Source: Paenibacillus sp. HGH0039 (GTDB lineage Bacteria; Bacillota; Bacilli; Paenibacillales; NBRC-103111). Taken from it: 64,000 nucleotides of DNA. Where the stretch lies: positions 1,960,580-2,024,579 of the forward strand of contig NZ_KE150413.1 in assembly GCF_000411255.1 (NCBI RefSeq), read 5' to 3'. How positions within the stretch are numbered: position 1 is the first letter of the stretch; each line of letters begins with the position of its first letter. This document shows, piece by piece, positions 1 to 7,713 of the stretch. The position numbers and the translations under genes were made by a program. Below the pieces are notes generated by a model. It had not been told where the DNA came from. It searched no databases and saw nothing but the letters and a program-made list of their open reading frames with translations.

Positions 1-1
1 A

Positions 2-478
2 ATCTTAGTGACCATTGAAGATGTTCCCGGAGTGGCTTGGACATCGGGAGACTCTACGCAGAAAACGGTCGGTTTCAGTTCCCAGTATCTGAAAAAATTC
101 GTAGCCAGCCCTTCCAAATCGCTTCGCGAAGAAATCATCGGCATCCTTTATCATGAGATAGGTCATGTTTATCAGTACAGCAACTTTGATGTGGAAGCGA
201 TAGCCGACAGCTTGCGCTTTGAAGCAGGCTACCATGACCGGTATAGCGCCACCAAGGGTGGAACCTGGCAGACGAAAGGCACGGCGAACTTCCTTCGCTG
301 GATTGAAGACACGAAGAAACGCGGCTTCATCCGCGAACTGAACGCGGCTCCGATCCCTTACAACATCATCGGGAATGCCAATGAAATTCAGTTGTGGAAA
401 GAACGCCAATTTAAAGTGATTACCGGAACAGACGTGAACACGCTTTGGAGCCAATATCAGGCGACGTTGACTGATTAG
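2..478 (+). CDS. Basic secretory protein-like zinc metallopeptidase, 3' part
   Basis: The frame is open at the window edge, so the true start lies upstream; a GTG at 8 is only an internal codon. The visible part has the zinc-protease motif HEIGH (about residues 49-53 counted from that GTG), then an ADSLRFEAGY stretch and a tryptophan-rich C-terminal half. This pattern fits the plant basic secretory protein / BSP peptidase family found as secreted proteins in Bacillales. The two histidines and the glutamate of HExxH would bind zinc and catalyse peptide hydrolysis. The N-terminal signal region is not visible. A hairpin with a T-run follows the stop. Family assignment is from motif memory and is fairly likely. 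Confidence 0.7.
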   Translation: MLVTIEDVPGVAWTSGDSTQKTVGFSSQYLKKFVASPSKSLREEIIGILYHEIGHVYQYSNFDVEAIADSLRFEAGYHDRYSATKGGTWQTKGTANFLRWIEDTKKRGFIRELNAAPIPYNIIGNANEIQLWKERQFKVITGTDVNTLWSQYQATLTD

Positions 479-521
479 TGGTGAAAGTTAATGATGATTG
501 AACTGAGATGATTTTTTTTTG

Positions 522-567
522 AAGAACGTGAATTTTCGGATGTATTTCCGAGGTTTGCGTTCTTTTT
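522..567 (+). terminator. Rho-independent terminator after the BSP-like gene
   Basis: The arms AAGAACG and CGTTCTT enclose a second small stem (TCGG/CCGA) and are followed by six T residues. It starts 44 bases after the stop codon. Confidence 0.6.
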
Positions 568-1171
568 TGGTTTTTATGAAAAGGAGGTTAGGGGTTCATA
601 TAGTATTAGAGTGCATTATGTTATTACCATTAAAAAATGGGTAAAGATGGAGAAAATGTGACAAAGCAATAGACGTTGATTTTTTCAATGTTCTGGATCT
701 GATTAACTATGAGACCCAAACATTTTACATGAGATTGAGTTGCATGGTAGTAGGCACAAATGATACTCAAGCGATCATCAAGGACAGCGGGCACTGGACA
801 AATTACATGAATCGAATGAGAGGATATGATCACGAAACAAGTGTTTGGGGAGGAAATCATTACATTCAAGGTAGATTCAGAAATTGGAAAAAGCATTGAA
901 GGATTTAAGCAATATGGCAGTAGTAAATAAAAGTATTTATCTTGTTTCAGTAATGAATGTCTCGCTTCGGGGATGGTTTTTATAAGAACAGATTACAAAC
1001 TTGAATTTTACAATATTCTACAAATTATCAATAGCTATGTGGTATGATTTCCTTGAAGGATTGCCTTTAACGAAGATAAATGAGTAATGTGTCTGTATTA
1101 ATGCAATCCGTATAGTACATGCAACTTTGAATTAGGAATGTAGATTCAGATATTTACTTTGAGGTGATTTT
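568..1171. other. Gene-poor AT-rich stretch at the island's left edge
   Basis: GC content drops here compared with the upstream gene. The only sizeable open stretch is the fragment at 645-899, described separately. From 900 to 1150 I see no convincing gene, RNA or repeat. TTGAGGTGATTTT just before 1172 is the ribosome-binding region of the next gene. Confidence 0.5.
645..899 (+). pseudogene. Possible 5'-truncated gene fragment, unrecognised
   Basis: After a TAA at 642 the frame stays open for 84 codons to TGA at 897. Its composition looks protein-like, with several Trp, Tyr, His and Gly residues near the end (for example GGNHYIQGRFRNWKKH). The first ATG is at 729 and has no good ribosome-binding site, so this is more likely the tail of a decayed gene than an active one. 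I do not recognise the family. The AT-rich defence-type setting would suit an immunity-type or toxin-associated remnant, but that is only a guess. Confidence 0.3.
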
Positions 1172-1645
1172 ATGAAATGTGTTAAATGTAATCAAAATGT
1201 TGAACAAGAGCATCTTTACTGCCCATTTTGCGCTGAGCCTAATAATAATCGAAGTTTTGAAAACAATTCAATTAACGCCGGAAAAAACAATATTAATATT
1301 GGTTTAGGAAACAATAGCAAACAACAAATTTATATTGATAATTTTAATGTTAATAGATCAACTGACGAATTAATTGTTGAATGTACTGAACAATTGGATA
1401 GAAAGGTTATTGGAGGGGTTAATGGATTCAAACAAAAATTTGAAATTTGTGGAATTTTGTCAGTTGTATCAGCGGTTGTAACAATTACAGACTATCTGCT
1501 TACTAAGTCAAACTATACAGTACTTTTATTAATGAGTACGCTAGGATTATTTGCATATGCTTTTGACTCCCGAGAAAAGTTTAAAGAACTAAGGAAAAAT
1601 GGGATCGTATATAGAGACAAAAAACCGATTTTGTTTGAAGTATAA
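1172..1645 (+). CDS. Zinc-ribbon membrane protein, possibly truncated
   Basis: This 157-residue protein starts with a four-cysteine zinc ribbon (CVKC near residue 3, CPFC near residue 17). An Asn-rich linker of about 40 residues and a short helical part follow, then two hydrophobic segments (about residues 92-110 and 117-130) that probably form a membrane hairpin, and a cytoplasmic tail. The start has a fair ribosome-binding site (GAGGTG). The same reading frame continues after the stop codon for 64 more codons, so the annotated end may be a premature stop. It sits directly before the Cap4/ABC gene pair, but no functional link is shown. No function is assigned. Confidence 0.65.
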   Translation: MKCVKCNQNVEQEHLYCPFCAEPNNNRSFENNSINAGKNNINIGLGNNSKQQIYIDNFNVNRSTDELIVECTEQLDRKVIGGVNGFKQKFEICGILSVVSAVVTITDYLLTKSNYTVLLLMSTLGLFAYAFDSREKFKELRKNGIVYRDKKPILFEV

Positions 1646-1840
1646 AGGGGCGAAGTCTACAAAGTGAGAAAATATGGAATTTTTCCCATCTGTGATGGTA
1701 GAGTTTATATTTATAATGACGAGAAGTTTAAAAGAAAGCTCGGGAAGTGTGTAAATAACAGTGACCATTTGTATACATATGATCATACTATTGATGCTGG
1801 AGTCCCATATATGGTTATTGACTTTCATCATATAAAATAA
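1646..1840 (+). pseudogene. In-frame continuation of the zinc-ribbon gene, or small separate ORF
   Basis: Directly after the TAA at 1643-1645 the same frame runs on for 64 codons to a TAA at 1838. The segment looks coding: KYGIFPICDGRVYIYNDEKF and, further on, a Tyr- and His-rich end. It could be the C-terminal domain of the upstream gene cut off by a nonsense mutation. Alternatively it is an independent 58-residue gene starting at GTG 1664, with AGGGG about 14 bases upstream, which is a poor spacing. I favour the interrupted-gene reading. Confidence 0.4.
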
Positions 1841-1906
1841 TAAGGAAGGATTTAATACATAATCCTATTGAACTGGTACGAAAGAGCTTAAGAAGCATTC
1901 AATAAT

Positions 1907-3088
1907 TTGGGGTTTGTATATAATTTTATTAAGTTTAATCAATACTCAAATAATGAGAACTCATTTTATATAGAATCTGAAGAGGATGATGCATTGTTGC
2001 TAAGAGATTTAGTCGTACAGAAGAAGCCAAGAGAAACGAGTGGTTCACGTTCTGCTAACCGCTTTGATTTTCAGAAGGATTGGGCAATATTAAAGCTTTT
2101 CGAATTGCATCAATGTAAGGACGATTATCTTCTTGTTCTAGACTATCATGACGATGTAATGGTTTTGGATTCAGAGCGTGATCCCCAATCAGCAGCTTTC
2201 TTTCAATTAAAAACGAAAGATAACGGGGTTTGGAAGCTAAATGATATCGTAAAGACGAAAAAAGGGAAGAAAGGCCTATTACCATCGATTATAGGTAAAT
2301 TATATGACTGTAAATTGACCTTCCCCAATCATACTTTGTCACTCACTTTGGTTTCTAATGCTTGTTTCGAGATAAGCTTGCAGAATCATGTTGGAAAAAG
2401 CACAGACAAAAAATCAATATGTTTTACGGACATTGAGCAGAAAGACTTGAACAAAATCATTACGGCAATTAAAACGGAACACTCTTTGCAAGAAGAACCT
2501 GATTTCGTGGAAATCACATTTCTAGAAGTTACTGATTTAAATATTAAAGACCGAGAAACTTACATGAAAGGTAAACTTCACGAATTCTTAGAGTCTATGA
2601 ATCCCAAGAACGGTAAGTTTCGATTGAGTTTAATTTATAATACAATTTTTGGGGAAGTAAAACGAAAAAATGATTATGAGTGGAGCGTTTCAGACTTCGA
2701 TGAAGTAAAGAAGCATAAAGGGATTAGTCGTTCTCAATTTCAAGAAATGTTGAACTATTTCGACATTGATGATGAACTTGAACAAACGTGGGAAGAAATT
2801 TCGAAACGGCTAAACGCTGATAAAGTTGATTTTAAAAAGATAATGAAATTGAAAGCTGCATGGAAAGAACTTGAAATCGTTCAGATGGATGTAACCAATG
2901 AATACTTTCAATCTCAACAGCTTGTCATACGAGAGGTCCTAAAAGTAAAAGAAGAACTACCTACAATACAATTATATCAAGATTTAGTGGAGTCTGTGTA
3001 TGCCGAGTATAAACAGCGAGAACCAAAAAGTATGTTAGATGAATATCTAATTAAAGCCATAACATTACTGGAGTATTGCCGCTCATGA
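1907..3088 (+). CDS. DUF4297 / Cap4-type nuclease effector, Lamassu LmuA-like
   Basis: The N-terminal domain carries the DUF4297 signature: SGSRSANRFDFQKDWA (about residues 45-60), then HDDVMVLD (81-88) and FFQLKTK (98-104). The Asp and the QxK triad form a PD-(D/E)XK-type nuclease core as in Cap4. The remaining 290 residues are helical and unassigned, probably the sensor or ATPase-contact part. In Lamassu and other ABC three-component systems such an effector cuts double-stranded DNA when licensed by a partner ATPase; here the next gene encodes that kind of ATPase. The TTG at 1907 lacks a ribosome-binding site. TTG 1994, preceded by GAGG at 8-base spacing, is an equally good or better start. 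Confidence 0.75.
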   Translation: MGFVYNFIKFNQYSNNENSFYIESEEDDALLLRDLVVQKKPRETSGSRSANRFDFQKDWAILKLFELHQCKDDYLLVLDYHDDVMVLDSERDPQSAAFFQLKTKDNGVWKLNDIVKTKKGKKGLLPSIIGKLYDCKLTFPNHTLSLTLVSNACFEISLQNHVGKSTDKKSICFTDIEQKDLNKIITAIKTEHSLQEEPDFVEITFLEVTDLNIKDRETYMKGKLHEFLESMNPKNGKFRLSLIYNTIFGEVKRKNDYEWSVSDFDEVKKHKGISRSQFQEMLNYFDIDDELEQTWEEISKRLNADKVDFKKIMKLKAAWKELEIVQMDVTNEYFQSQQLVIREVLKVKEELPTIQLYQDLVESVYAEYKQREPKSMLDEYLIKAITLLEYCRS

Positions 3089-3231
3089 AAGAGTATAAAA
3101 AACTAATTCGGAATTTGAGGGAACAGAACTATGCAAAGATTAATCTTCAAGGAAATCAAAATACTCTCAAGAAACGAGCAAAGAGCAAGAATAATAAAAT
3201 TTCATCCCAAAATGAATCTCATCAAGGGTGA
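3085..3231 (+). CDS. Small ORF coupled to the nuclease gene, uncertain
   Basis: ATG at 3085 overlaps the nuclease stop (ATGA), a typical translational-coupling arrangement. It encodes 48 residues beginning MKEYKKLIRNLREQN. Its second half overlaps the start of the ATPase gene in another frame. It might be the remaining head of the middle component expected between effector and ATPase in ABC three-component systems, or it may be meaningless. The product is very basic and Asn/Lys-rich. Confidence 0.25.
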   Translation: MKEYKKLIRNLREQNYAKINLQGNQNTLKKRAKSKNNKISSQNESHQG

Positions 3232-4819
3232 GAACCATGTCGGTAAATCATCGTTGATCAAAAGTATTTATTATACATTAGGCGCTACACCCAATGTGAT
3301 GCATCCTAAATGGATGGGGGCTGAGCCAATTTGTTTATTGACTTTTTCTGTTGATGATATTGAATATTTCATATTACGTAGAAAGACCTTTTTTGCAGTA
3401 TACAACAGTGTAAAAGAATGTATTGGGACATTTGATAAAATTACTGACGGTTTGGGTCCATTCCTATCCAATTTATTGAAATATAATATTGAGCTGGCAA
3501 ATAAAGAGAATAGACTTATTACGCCTCCACCAGCTTATTTCTTTTTACCGTTCTACTTGGACCAGGATAGTTGGTATAATCCACTTTCCTCTTTTGCTCG
3601 TCTAACACAGCTAAAAGGGCAATGGAAAGCAAGCATGTTACATTTTCATACAGGTATCAAGCCCAATGAATACTATCATGCAAAAGGGCAAATTGAAATC
3701 ATTAAGGATAGCAATCGTCAATTAGAATCACAAATGAAGGTATCCATAAACGTTATGAGCAAATTAAATGAACAGATGGGACAAATGATATTGGATGCTG
3801 ACTTGAATAATTTTAAAAAAGAAGTTGACGAGTTATTGGAACAGTATGAGCAATTAAAAGTAAAGGGAGAAGTATTGAAACGAAATATCGTTGACCTCAA
3901 TAATGAGAAAATACATTTTCAAAAACATATTAAGCTGTTAGAGAAATCAATACATGAACTGAATGATGACTATAAGTTTGCTCTTTCCATTCCAGATGAA
4001 AAAATTGATTGTCCGACATGTGGTGCTGTGTATTCCAATTCATTTGTAGAACGATTCTCTATTGCAAAAGATGAAGACCGGTGCCATGATTTGTTAGAGG
4101 AATTGAAAATGGGATTACGTGAACTAGAGTCCAAGATTAAAATTGAGTATGAATTGTATGAAGAACACGCAGTCGAGTCTGAACGCATTCTTAGCCTCAT
4201 GGAAAATAAACAAGGAGAAGTGCATTTAAAAGACATAATACAGAATGAAGGTAAGAAAAATTTGAAATCTATTGTTCAGGAAGAGCTTGATGAACTTCGT
4301 AGTCAGATCGCAATGAATGAAGTAAGCATTAATGAACTTAAAAAGGAAATGAAATCATATGAGGATAGAAAGCATAAAACTAAAATTGAAAAGTATTATC
4401 GTGAATTAATGAGTGATTATTTAGATGATTTGGGTGTGGAAACCGTTCCAGAAAAATCATATAAAACGATAATTTCAAAAGTTACTGACACTGGAAGTGG
4501 TGCGCCTAGAGCTTATCTTGCGTATTATTATAGTCTGTTGGGTGTTATTAATAAATACTCAACTTCTACGTTCTGTCCAATCATTCTAGACTCACCAAAT
4601 CAACAAGAGCAAGATAGGTCACATTGGGATATGATTAAGGATTTTATTATTACAAAGCAGCCGTTGAATTCTCAACTTATCTTAGGTACAGTAGAGTTTG
4701 GGGACCGACAATTCGAAGGGGAAATAATAGAGTTAAATGAAAAGTATCATTTTCTTCAAGAAGAAGACTTTGAAGAAGTTTCCCATGAGATAAATGAATT
4801 ATTAAGTTTTATTTCATAA
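3131..4819 (+). CDS. SMC/Rad50-like ABC ATPase with zinc hook, LmuB-like
   Basis: The 562-residue protein has a Walker A motif GENHVGKSS (about residues 33-41). Long heptad-type coiled-coil arms flank a CPTC zinc-hook motif (Cys294, Cys297). A signature-like SGAPRAYLAYY lies near 456-466 and a Walker B CPIILD near 482-487. This is the layout of small Rad50/SMC-type ATPases that sense DNA ends or structures in Lamassu and related ABC three-component defence systems. GAGGGAAC upstream is a good ribosome-binding site. It follows the Cap4-type nuclease by 42 bases, probably in one operon. No full-length middle component lies between them. Confidence 0.75.
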   Translation: MQRLIFKEIKILSRNEQRARIIKFHPKMNLIKGENHVGKSSLIKSIYYTLGATPNVMHPKWMGAEPICLLTFSVDDIEYFILRRKTFFAVYNSVKECIGTFDKITDGLGPFLSNLLKYNIELANKENRLITPPPAYFFLPFYLDQDSWYNPLSSFARLTQLKGQWKASMLHFHTGIKPNEYYHAKGQIEIIKDSNRQLESQMKVSINVMSKLNEQMGQMILDADLNNFKKEVDELLEQYEQLKVKGEVLKRNIVDLNNEKIHFQKHIKLLEKSIHELNDDYKFALSIPDEKIDCPTCGAVYSNSFVERFSIAKDEDRCHDLLEELKMGLRELESKIKIEYELYEEHAVESERILSLMENKQGEVHLKDIIQNEGKKNLKSIVQEELDELRSQIAMNEVSINELKKEMKSYEDRKHKTKIEKYYRELMSDYLDDLGVETVPEKSYKTIISKVTDTGSGAPRAYLAYYYSLLGVINKYSTSTFCPIILDSPNQQEQDRSHWDMIKDFIITKQPLNSQLILGTVEFGDRQFEGEIIELNEKYHFLQEEDFEEVSHEINELLSFIS

Positions 4820-4876
4820 TTGCTTCTGTAGTGACTCATTTTACGGGGTCACTATTATTTTTAATGTGGGACGTGG

Positions 4877-5830
4877 GTGAAACTTATAATGTATCAGTCA
4901 ACCGATACAAAAAAACTTGTGACTGAAATAATTGCAACGCTTGTTCATATAAAAAGCACTATGTATGAACTAATCCTTAAACCTGCGGGTATTAACAAGA
5001 ACTACTTTCAGTCGCTAACAAAGCAAAAGAACGGTTCTGGGAAATGGCTCACTAAGAGAGAAATAGCATCTAAAATAATTACTGCAATTGAAAATCATGC
5101 GAACTATAAAAAGATAATGCGTTCCATTATCAAAACAGCTTCTGAGTGGAATCAGTTTCATTTAGCAGATGATGAGTACGTAGCACGTGCTACCGTTCAA
5201 AAAGCAAGAGAGGTGCTGGGGGTACTGGATCTTTGGGGAGAGAAAGAAGCAAAGGAGAGGGAACACGAGAGGAAAAAAGCTGAAAAGGAGAAGAAAGCAC
5301 AAAAAGAAAAAGATTTAATTAAGCAGCTTCAACTTCTCCTTTTAACGTACGATAGTATCTCAGGAAAGAGTGAAAATCCTCAATTGAGAGGCACCACACT
5401 TGAAGACATCGTAAATAGGCTGTTTAACGCGTATGATTTAATGGAACAGTTAACAGTGGTACAAGCTTTTAGACGCAATGCTAATGGAGAACAAATTGAT
5501 GGGGCATTTAAACTTGATGGCTGGCATTATATTGTTGAAATGAAATGGACAAGTCAAGTTTCTGGCATTAGAGAACTAGATTCATTGTATGGTAAGGTAT
5601 CTCGTTCTGGAAAACAGACAATGGGAGTATTTATTTCGATAAATGGTTGGTCGTCTCATGTTATAGACCTAATAAAACAGAATCCCGATAAGTCCATCTT
5701 ATTGATGAGCGGCTATGATTTAAGGGTAGCTTTAACAAAAGAAGTGGAGTTGATAAAGATGCTCCACAAAAAACTTTCAAAATTGAACTTAGAAGCTGAA
5801 CCTTATTTTGGAGCAGAATCCATGCTATAA
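4877..5830 (+). CDS. PD-(D/E)XK restriction endonuclease-like protein
   Basis: The C-terminal half contains RGTTLEDIVNRLF (residues 171-183), then GEQIDGAF and WHYIVEMKW. Asp208 and Glu221-x-Lys223 make a complete PD-(D/E)XK active site of the Mrr-like type, followed by SRSGKQTMGVFISINGW. The N-terminal 115 residues are a separate helical domain, and residues 120-150 form a charged Lys/Glu coiled coil. The likely role is a DNA or RNA nuclease in defence. It lies 57 bases after the ABC ATPase gene and could be part of the same system or a neighbour. GTG 4877 and ATG 4889 are both possible starts. Confidence 0.65.
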   Translation: MKLIMYQSTDTKKLVTEIIATLVHIKSTMYELILKPAGINKNYFQSLTKQKNGSGKWLTKREIASKIITAIENHANYKKIMRSIIKTASEWNQFHLADDEYVARATVQKAREVLGVLDLWGEKEAKEREHERKKAEKEKKAQKEKDLIKQLQLLLLTYDSISGKSENPQLRGTTLEDIVNRLFNAYDLMEQLTVVQAFRRNANGEQIDGAFKLDGWHYIVEMKWTSQVSGIRELDSLYGKVSRSGKQTMGVFISINGWSSHVIDLIKQNPDKSILLMSGYDLRVALTKEVELIKMLHKKLSKLNLEAEPYFGAESML

Positions 5831-5862
5831 GAACTTGTTTAACATATTTTCTTGATAGACTC

Positions 5863-5946
5863 GTAAATTGGTTACCTTGGTCGTAGTGGGCTTTGAAATC
5901 ACAAAAGCGCGATAACAGGTCCGTATTCCTATCTATTGGATTCATT
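5863..5946 (+). pseudogene. DUF255 (YyaL-like thioredoxin-domain) N-terminal fragment, copy 1
   Basis: Read in frame from 5863, the sequence gives NWLPWS, a stop, and then about 20 residues ending SVFLSIGF. This matches the opening block of DUF255 / YyaL-like proteins, where an NPVDWYPW box is followed by a KPVFLSIGYS box. A nonsense codon and a local frame disturbance show that it is dead. A second, better preserved copy of the same block is at 8096-8191. Confidence 0.55.
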
Positions 5947-5947
5947 T

Positions 5948-6106
5948 ATGATACCATACAGAATTCCGGGTCTGCTGAAGATCAATACATTAGCTGTTTA
6001 TGTTGTAATTAGCGGCTTGTTTACTGAAAATGCTAAAGAAAAGGTTATTCATAAAATACCAAAGAACTTAAAGGGATCTGTTTACTTTCTTGATAAATAT
6101 AATTGA
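5948..6106 (+). CDS. Small ORF of 52 residues, unrecognised
   Basis: ATG 5948 to TGA 6104-6106. The product looks like the C-terminal piece of a folded alpha/beta protein (LKINTLAVYVVISGLFTEN, later NLKGSVYFLDKYN). There is no ribosome-binding site, and it begins inside the tail of the DUF255 fragment. It is probably the surviving end of a longer gene rather than an intact one. The family is not recognised. Confidence 0.3.
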   Translation: MIPYRIPGLLKINTLAVYVVISGLFTENAKEKVIHKIPKNLKGSVYFLDKYN

Positions 6107-6177
6107 TAGAAAAATATTTTTAATTGTACGAAGTTATTATTAACCTTTTAAAGGGACAATATGGTTAAAGGATAGGT

Positions 6178-6216
6178 GATTCTCACTTACCCGTCATTGA
6201 TGAAATGTTCGTGTAA
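6178..6216 (+). pseudogene. C-terminal remnant, copy 1 of a twin
   Basis: Thirteen codons reading DSHLPVIDEMFV and a stop. The stretch at 8197-8235 reads DSHVPVIGKMFV and a stop, with mostly synonymous or conservative changes. The pair therefore looks like two diverged copies of a real C-terminus of unknown origin. Confidence 0.35.
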
Positions 6217-6444
6217 ATCAATTTTAAAATGCTTTTGCCGTTGGATTTGGCGGAGGCTTTTTTCTTTTGAAGTAAAGAATATCGTTCGTTATATTTTTCC
6301 ATTTTATTGTATAATAGAGCATAGTCTATAGGTACAATTTGAGTCTCGGTAGTCCGATTATTTAATTGTATTCTGTAGATTGCCGAACTTCGTGAATATT
6401 ACGTTATATGAAAGAACCGGAATGATTTAAGGAGATGATTTTAT

Positions 6445-6597
6445 TTGGAAGCATACATTCAAACATTTATCGGAATTGCTGTTTCTGTTTTGCTATCAGT
6501 TATTGGTTACAGACAGACAATTGGTGCCGCAAAAGAAAGACAACGCAATGCTAATAAAGAAATTGAATCTTTACTTTTAAAACGAGTTTTACTTTAA
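6445..6597 (+). CDS. 5' part of a frameshifted membrane PD-(D/E)XK protein
   Basis: TTG 6445 is preceded by AAGGAG with 10-base spacing. The 50 residues start with a hydrophobic membrane segment (about residues 5-23) and then a charged helix ending KRVLL. The frame stops at TAA 6595-6597. A +1 shift at CTTTAA (6592-6597) leads directly into the open frame of the next entry without another stop. I therefore read the two as one gene of about 320 residues, broken or recoded here. Confidence 0.5.
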   Translation: MEAYIQTFIGIAVSVLLSVIGYRQTIGAAKERQRNANKEIESLLLKRVLL

Positions 6598-6616
6598 AAA
6601 TTTTGACATAAACGCA

Positions 6617-7417
6617 TTGAATTTAAACAAAGTTATAGAGGGTATAGCAATAAGTAATCAGGTTAGAACAAATCAGTTATTTTCAGAAATCCAAATTATT
6701 AATTCTCTCTTTACAAGGATTATGGAGAATGACTTTATAACAGCGGAGCATAGGAGTAATATTTTACGTAAGTTGGAAAAATTGTCCGATACTATAGAAG
6801 AAGATTCAGTAACTACTCAAATCGAGACAGATAGTAAGAAATCAGCAATTGGCGTTAGTTCTTTAATTCAGATCGTTATTGCTTTAACTGCTTCAATTTC
6901 CGGTGTAATAGTAGCTGTTTTTCCAGGATTAGGTAATGTAGATGGGTTAATTTCTAAGTTTAATTCTTATTTCCCAGCAATTGTTGTGTTTATTATTAGC
7001 TTAGTTATAATTGCTGGTATATTTACAGTTTTTAAACTTAAAGATACTCCAATTGAACGAGAAAGTCATCCTGCATTATTGGGACTACAATTTGAGGATG
7101 AAGTGATTAAGAACATTAGGAAAGTTATCCCTGACAACAAGTTGGATTACAGTGACTCAAATAAAGACGTGGATTTAATTATTAATCATCCATCAAAAAA
7201 GATAATTATTGAAGTTAAGTACTGGTTAATTAAGCCTAATATTCCTATGGTAAAGAGAATGGTTAGTAAGTTTGTATTAGCAAAACAGAGATTAATGGCT
7301 GACGAATTAATTATAGTAAGTAACAAACCCATAGATTTTAGAATTTCAGATATAGAAGATGATGTTAAATTTTTCACTTTGAAGGAATTAATAAAATATT
7401 TAAAACAATTAAAGTAA
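6617..7417 (+). CDS. Membrane-anchored PD-(D/E)XK nuclease-like protein (3' part of frameshifted gene)
   Basis: Counted from TTG 6617, there is a helical region (1-70), two hydrophobic membrane segments (about 80-103 and 118-140), and a C-terminal domain. That domain has a conserved-looking GLQFEDEV helix (156-163), DVDLII (184-189) and IIIEVKYW (196-203). Asp186, Glu199 and Lys201 fit a PD-(D/E)XK site. TTG 6617 has no ribosome-binding site and the frame is open back to 6581, which supports a real start at 6445 followed by a +1 shift. A defence role against incoming DNA is plausible from the fold and neighbourhood only. Confidence 0.55.
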   Translation: MNLNKVIEGIAISNQVRTNQLFSEIQIINSLFTRIMENDFITAEHRSNILRKLEKLSDTIEEDSVTTQIETDSKKSAIGVSSLIQIVIALTASISGVIVAVFPGLGNVDGLISKFNSYFPAIVVFIISLVIIAGIFTVFKLKDTPIERESHPALLGLQFEDEVIKNIRKVIPDNKLDYSDSNKDVDLIINHPSKKIIIEVKYWLIKPNIPMVKRMVSKFVLAKQRLMADELIIVSNKPIDFRISDIEDDVKFFTLKELIKYLKQLK

Positions 7418-7462
7418 TATAATCCGTACAGTATATCAGTATTGCCAGTTCATTCATATTAA

Positions 7463-7713
7463 CATCGTATCTACGCTGCGGACCGTTCGGCCTTTGGTTC
7501 GCCAGATGAGGTAGGCAGAGAAGTGAACTCAGCTCACAACCCTGCGAGGCTAAGTCCGTCCGACCTGGTCACGTTGCTTCAAGCCGCTCTGGTTCGTAGA
7601 TACAAGCTCGTTATCTGAAGGCTCCTGAGAAATCTTTTAAGCGCTTGGTGCAGAGATTAATGGGATGGGGAGACACAGACCGTTACTGGCTTAAAAAGGG
7701 AAACTACGGTTAA
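7463..7713 (+). pseudogene. Frameshifted C-terminal gene fragment, unrecognised
   Basis: From 7463 the frame is open for 51 codons to TGA 7616, giving a protein-like sequence (AADRSAFGSPDEVGREV, then PSDLVTLLQAALVRRYKLV). A second frame open from 7600 continues to TAA 7711 (PEKSFKRLVQRLMGWGDTD and WLKKGNYG). The two join naturally by a single-base shift near 7605. The higher GC of the first part suggests a host-type gene tail caught in the island. No family is recognised. Confidence 0.4.

Larger units (their letters stand above)
5831..6444. other. Intergenic graveyard between two nuclease genes
   Basis: This 600-base AT-rich stretch holds a decayed DUF255 fragment (5863-5946), a 52-codon ORF (5948-6106) and a 13-codon C-terminal remnant (6178-6216). 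From 6217 to 6420 there is a promoter-like AT-rich run but no convincing gene. Confidence 0.5.

Noticed and set aside
7467-7603. Perfect 9-bp inverted repeat (GTATCTACG / CGTAGATAC) enclosing 119 bases, considered as a structured RNA
   Set aside because: The enclosed sequence is an open, protein-like frame (see the fragment at 7463-7713), which explains its composition better; no further consistent helices were found.
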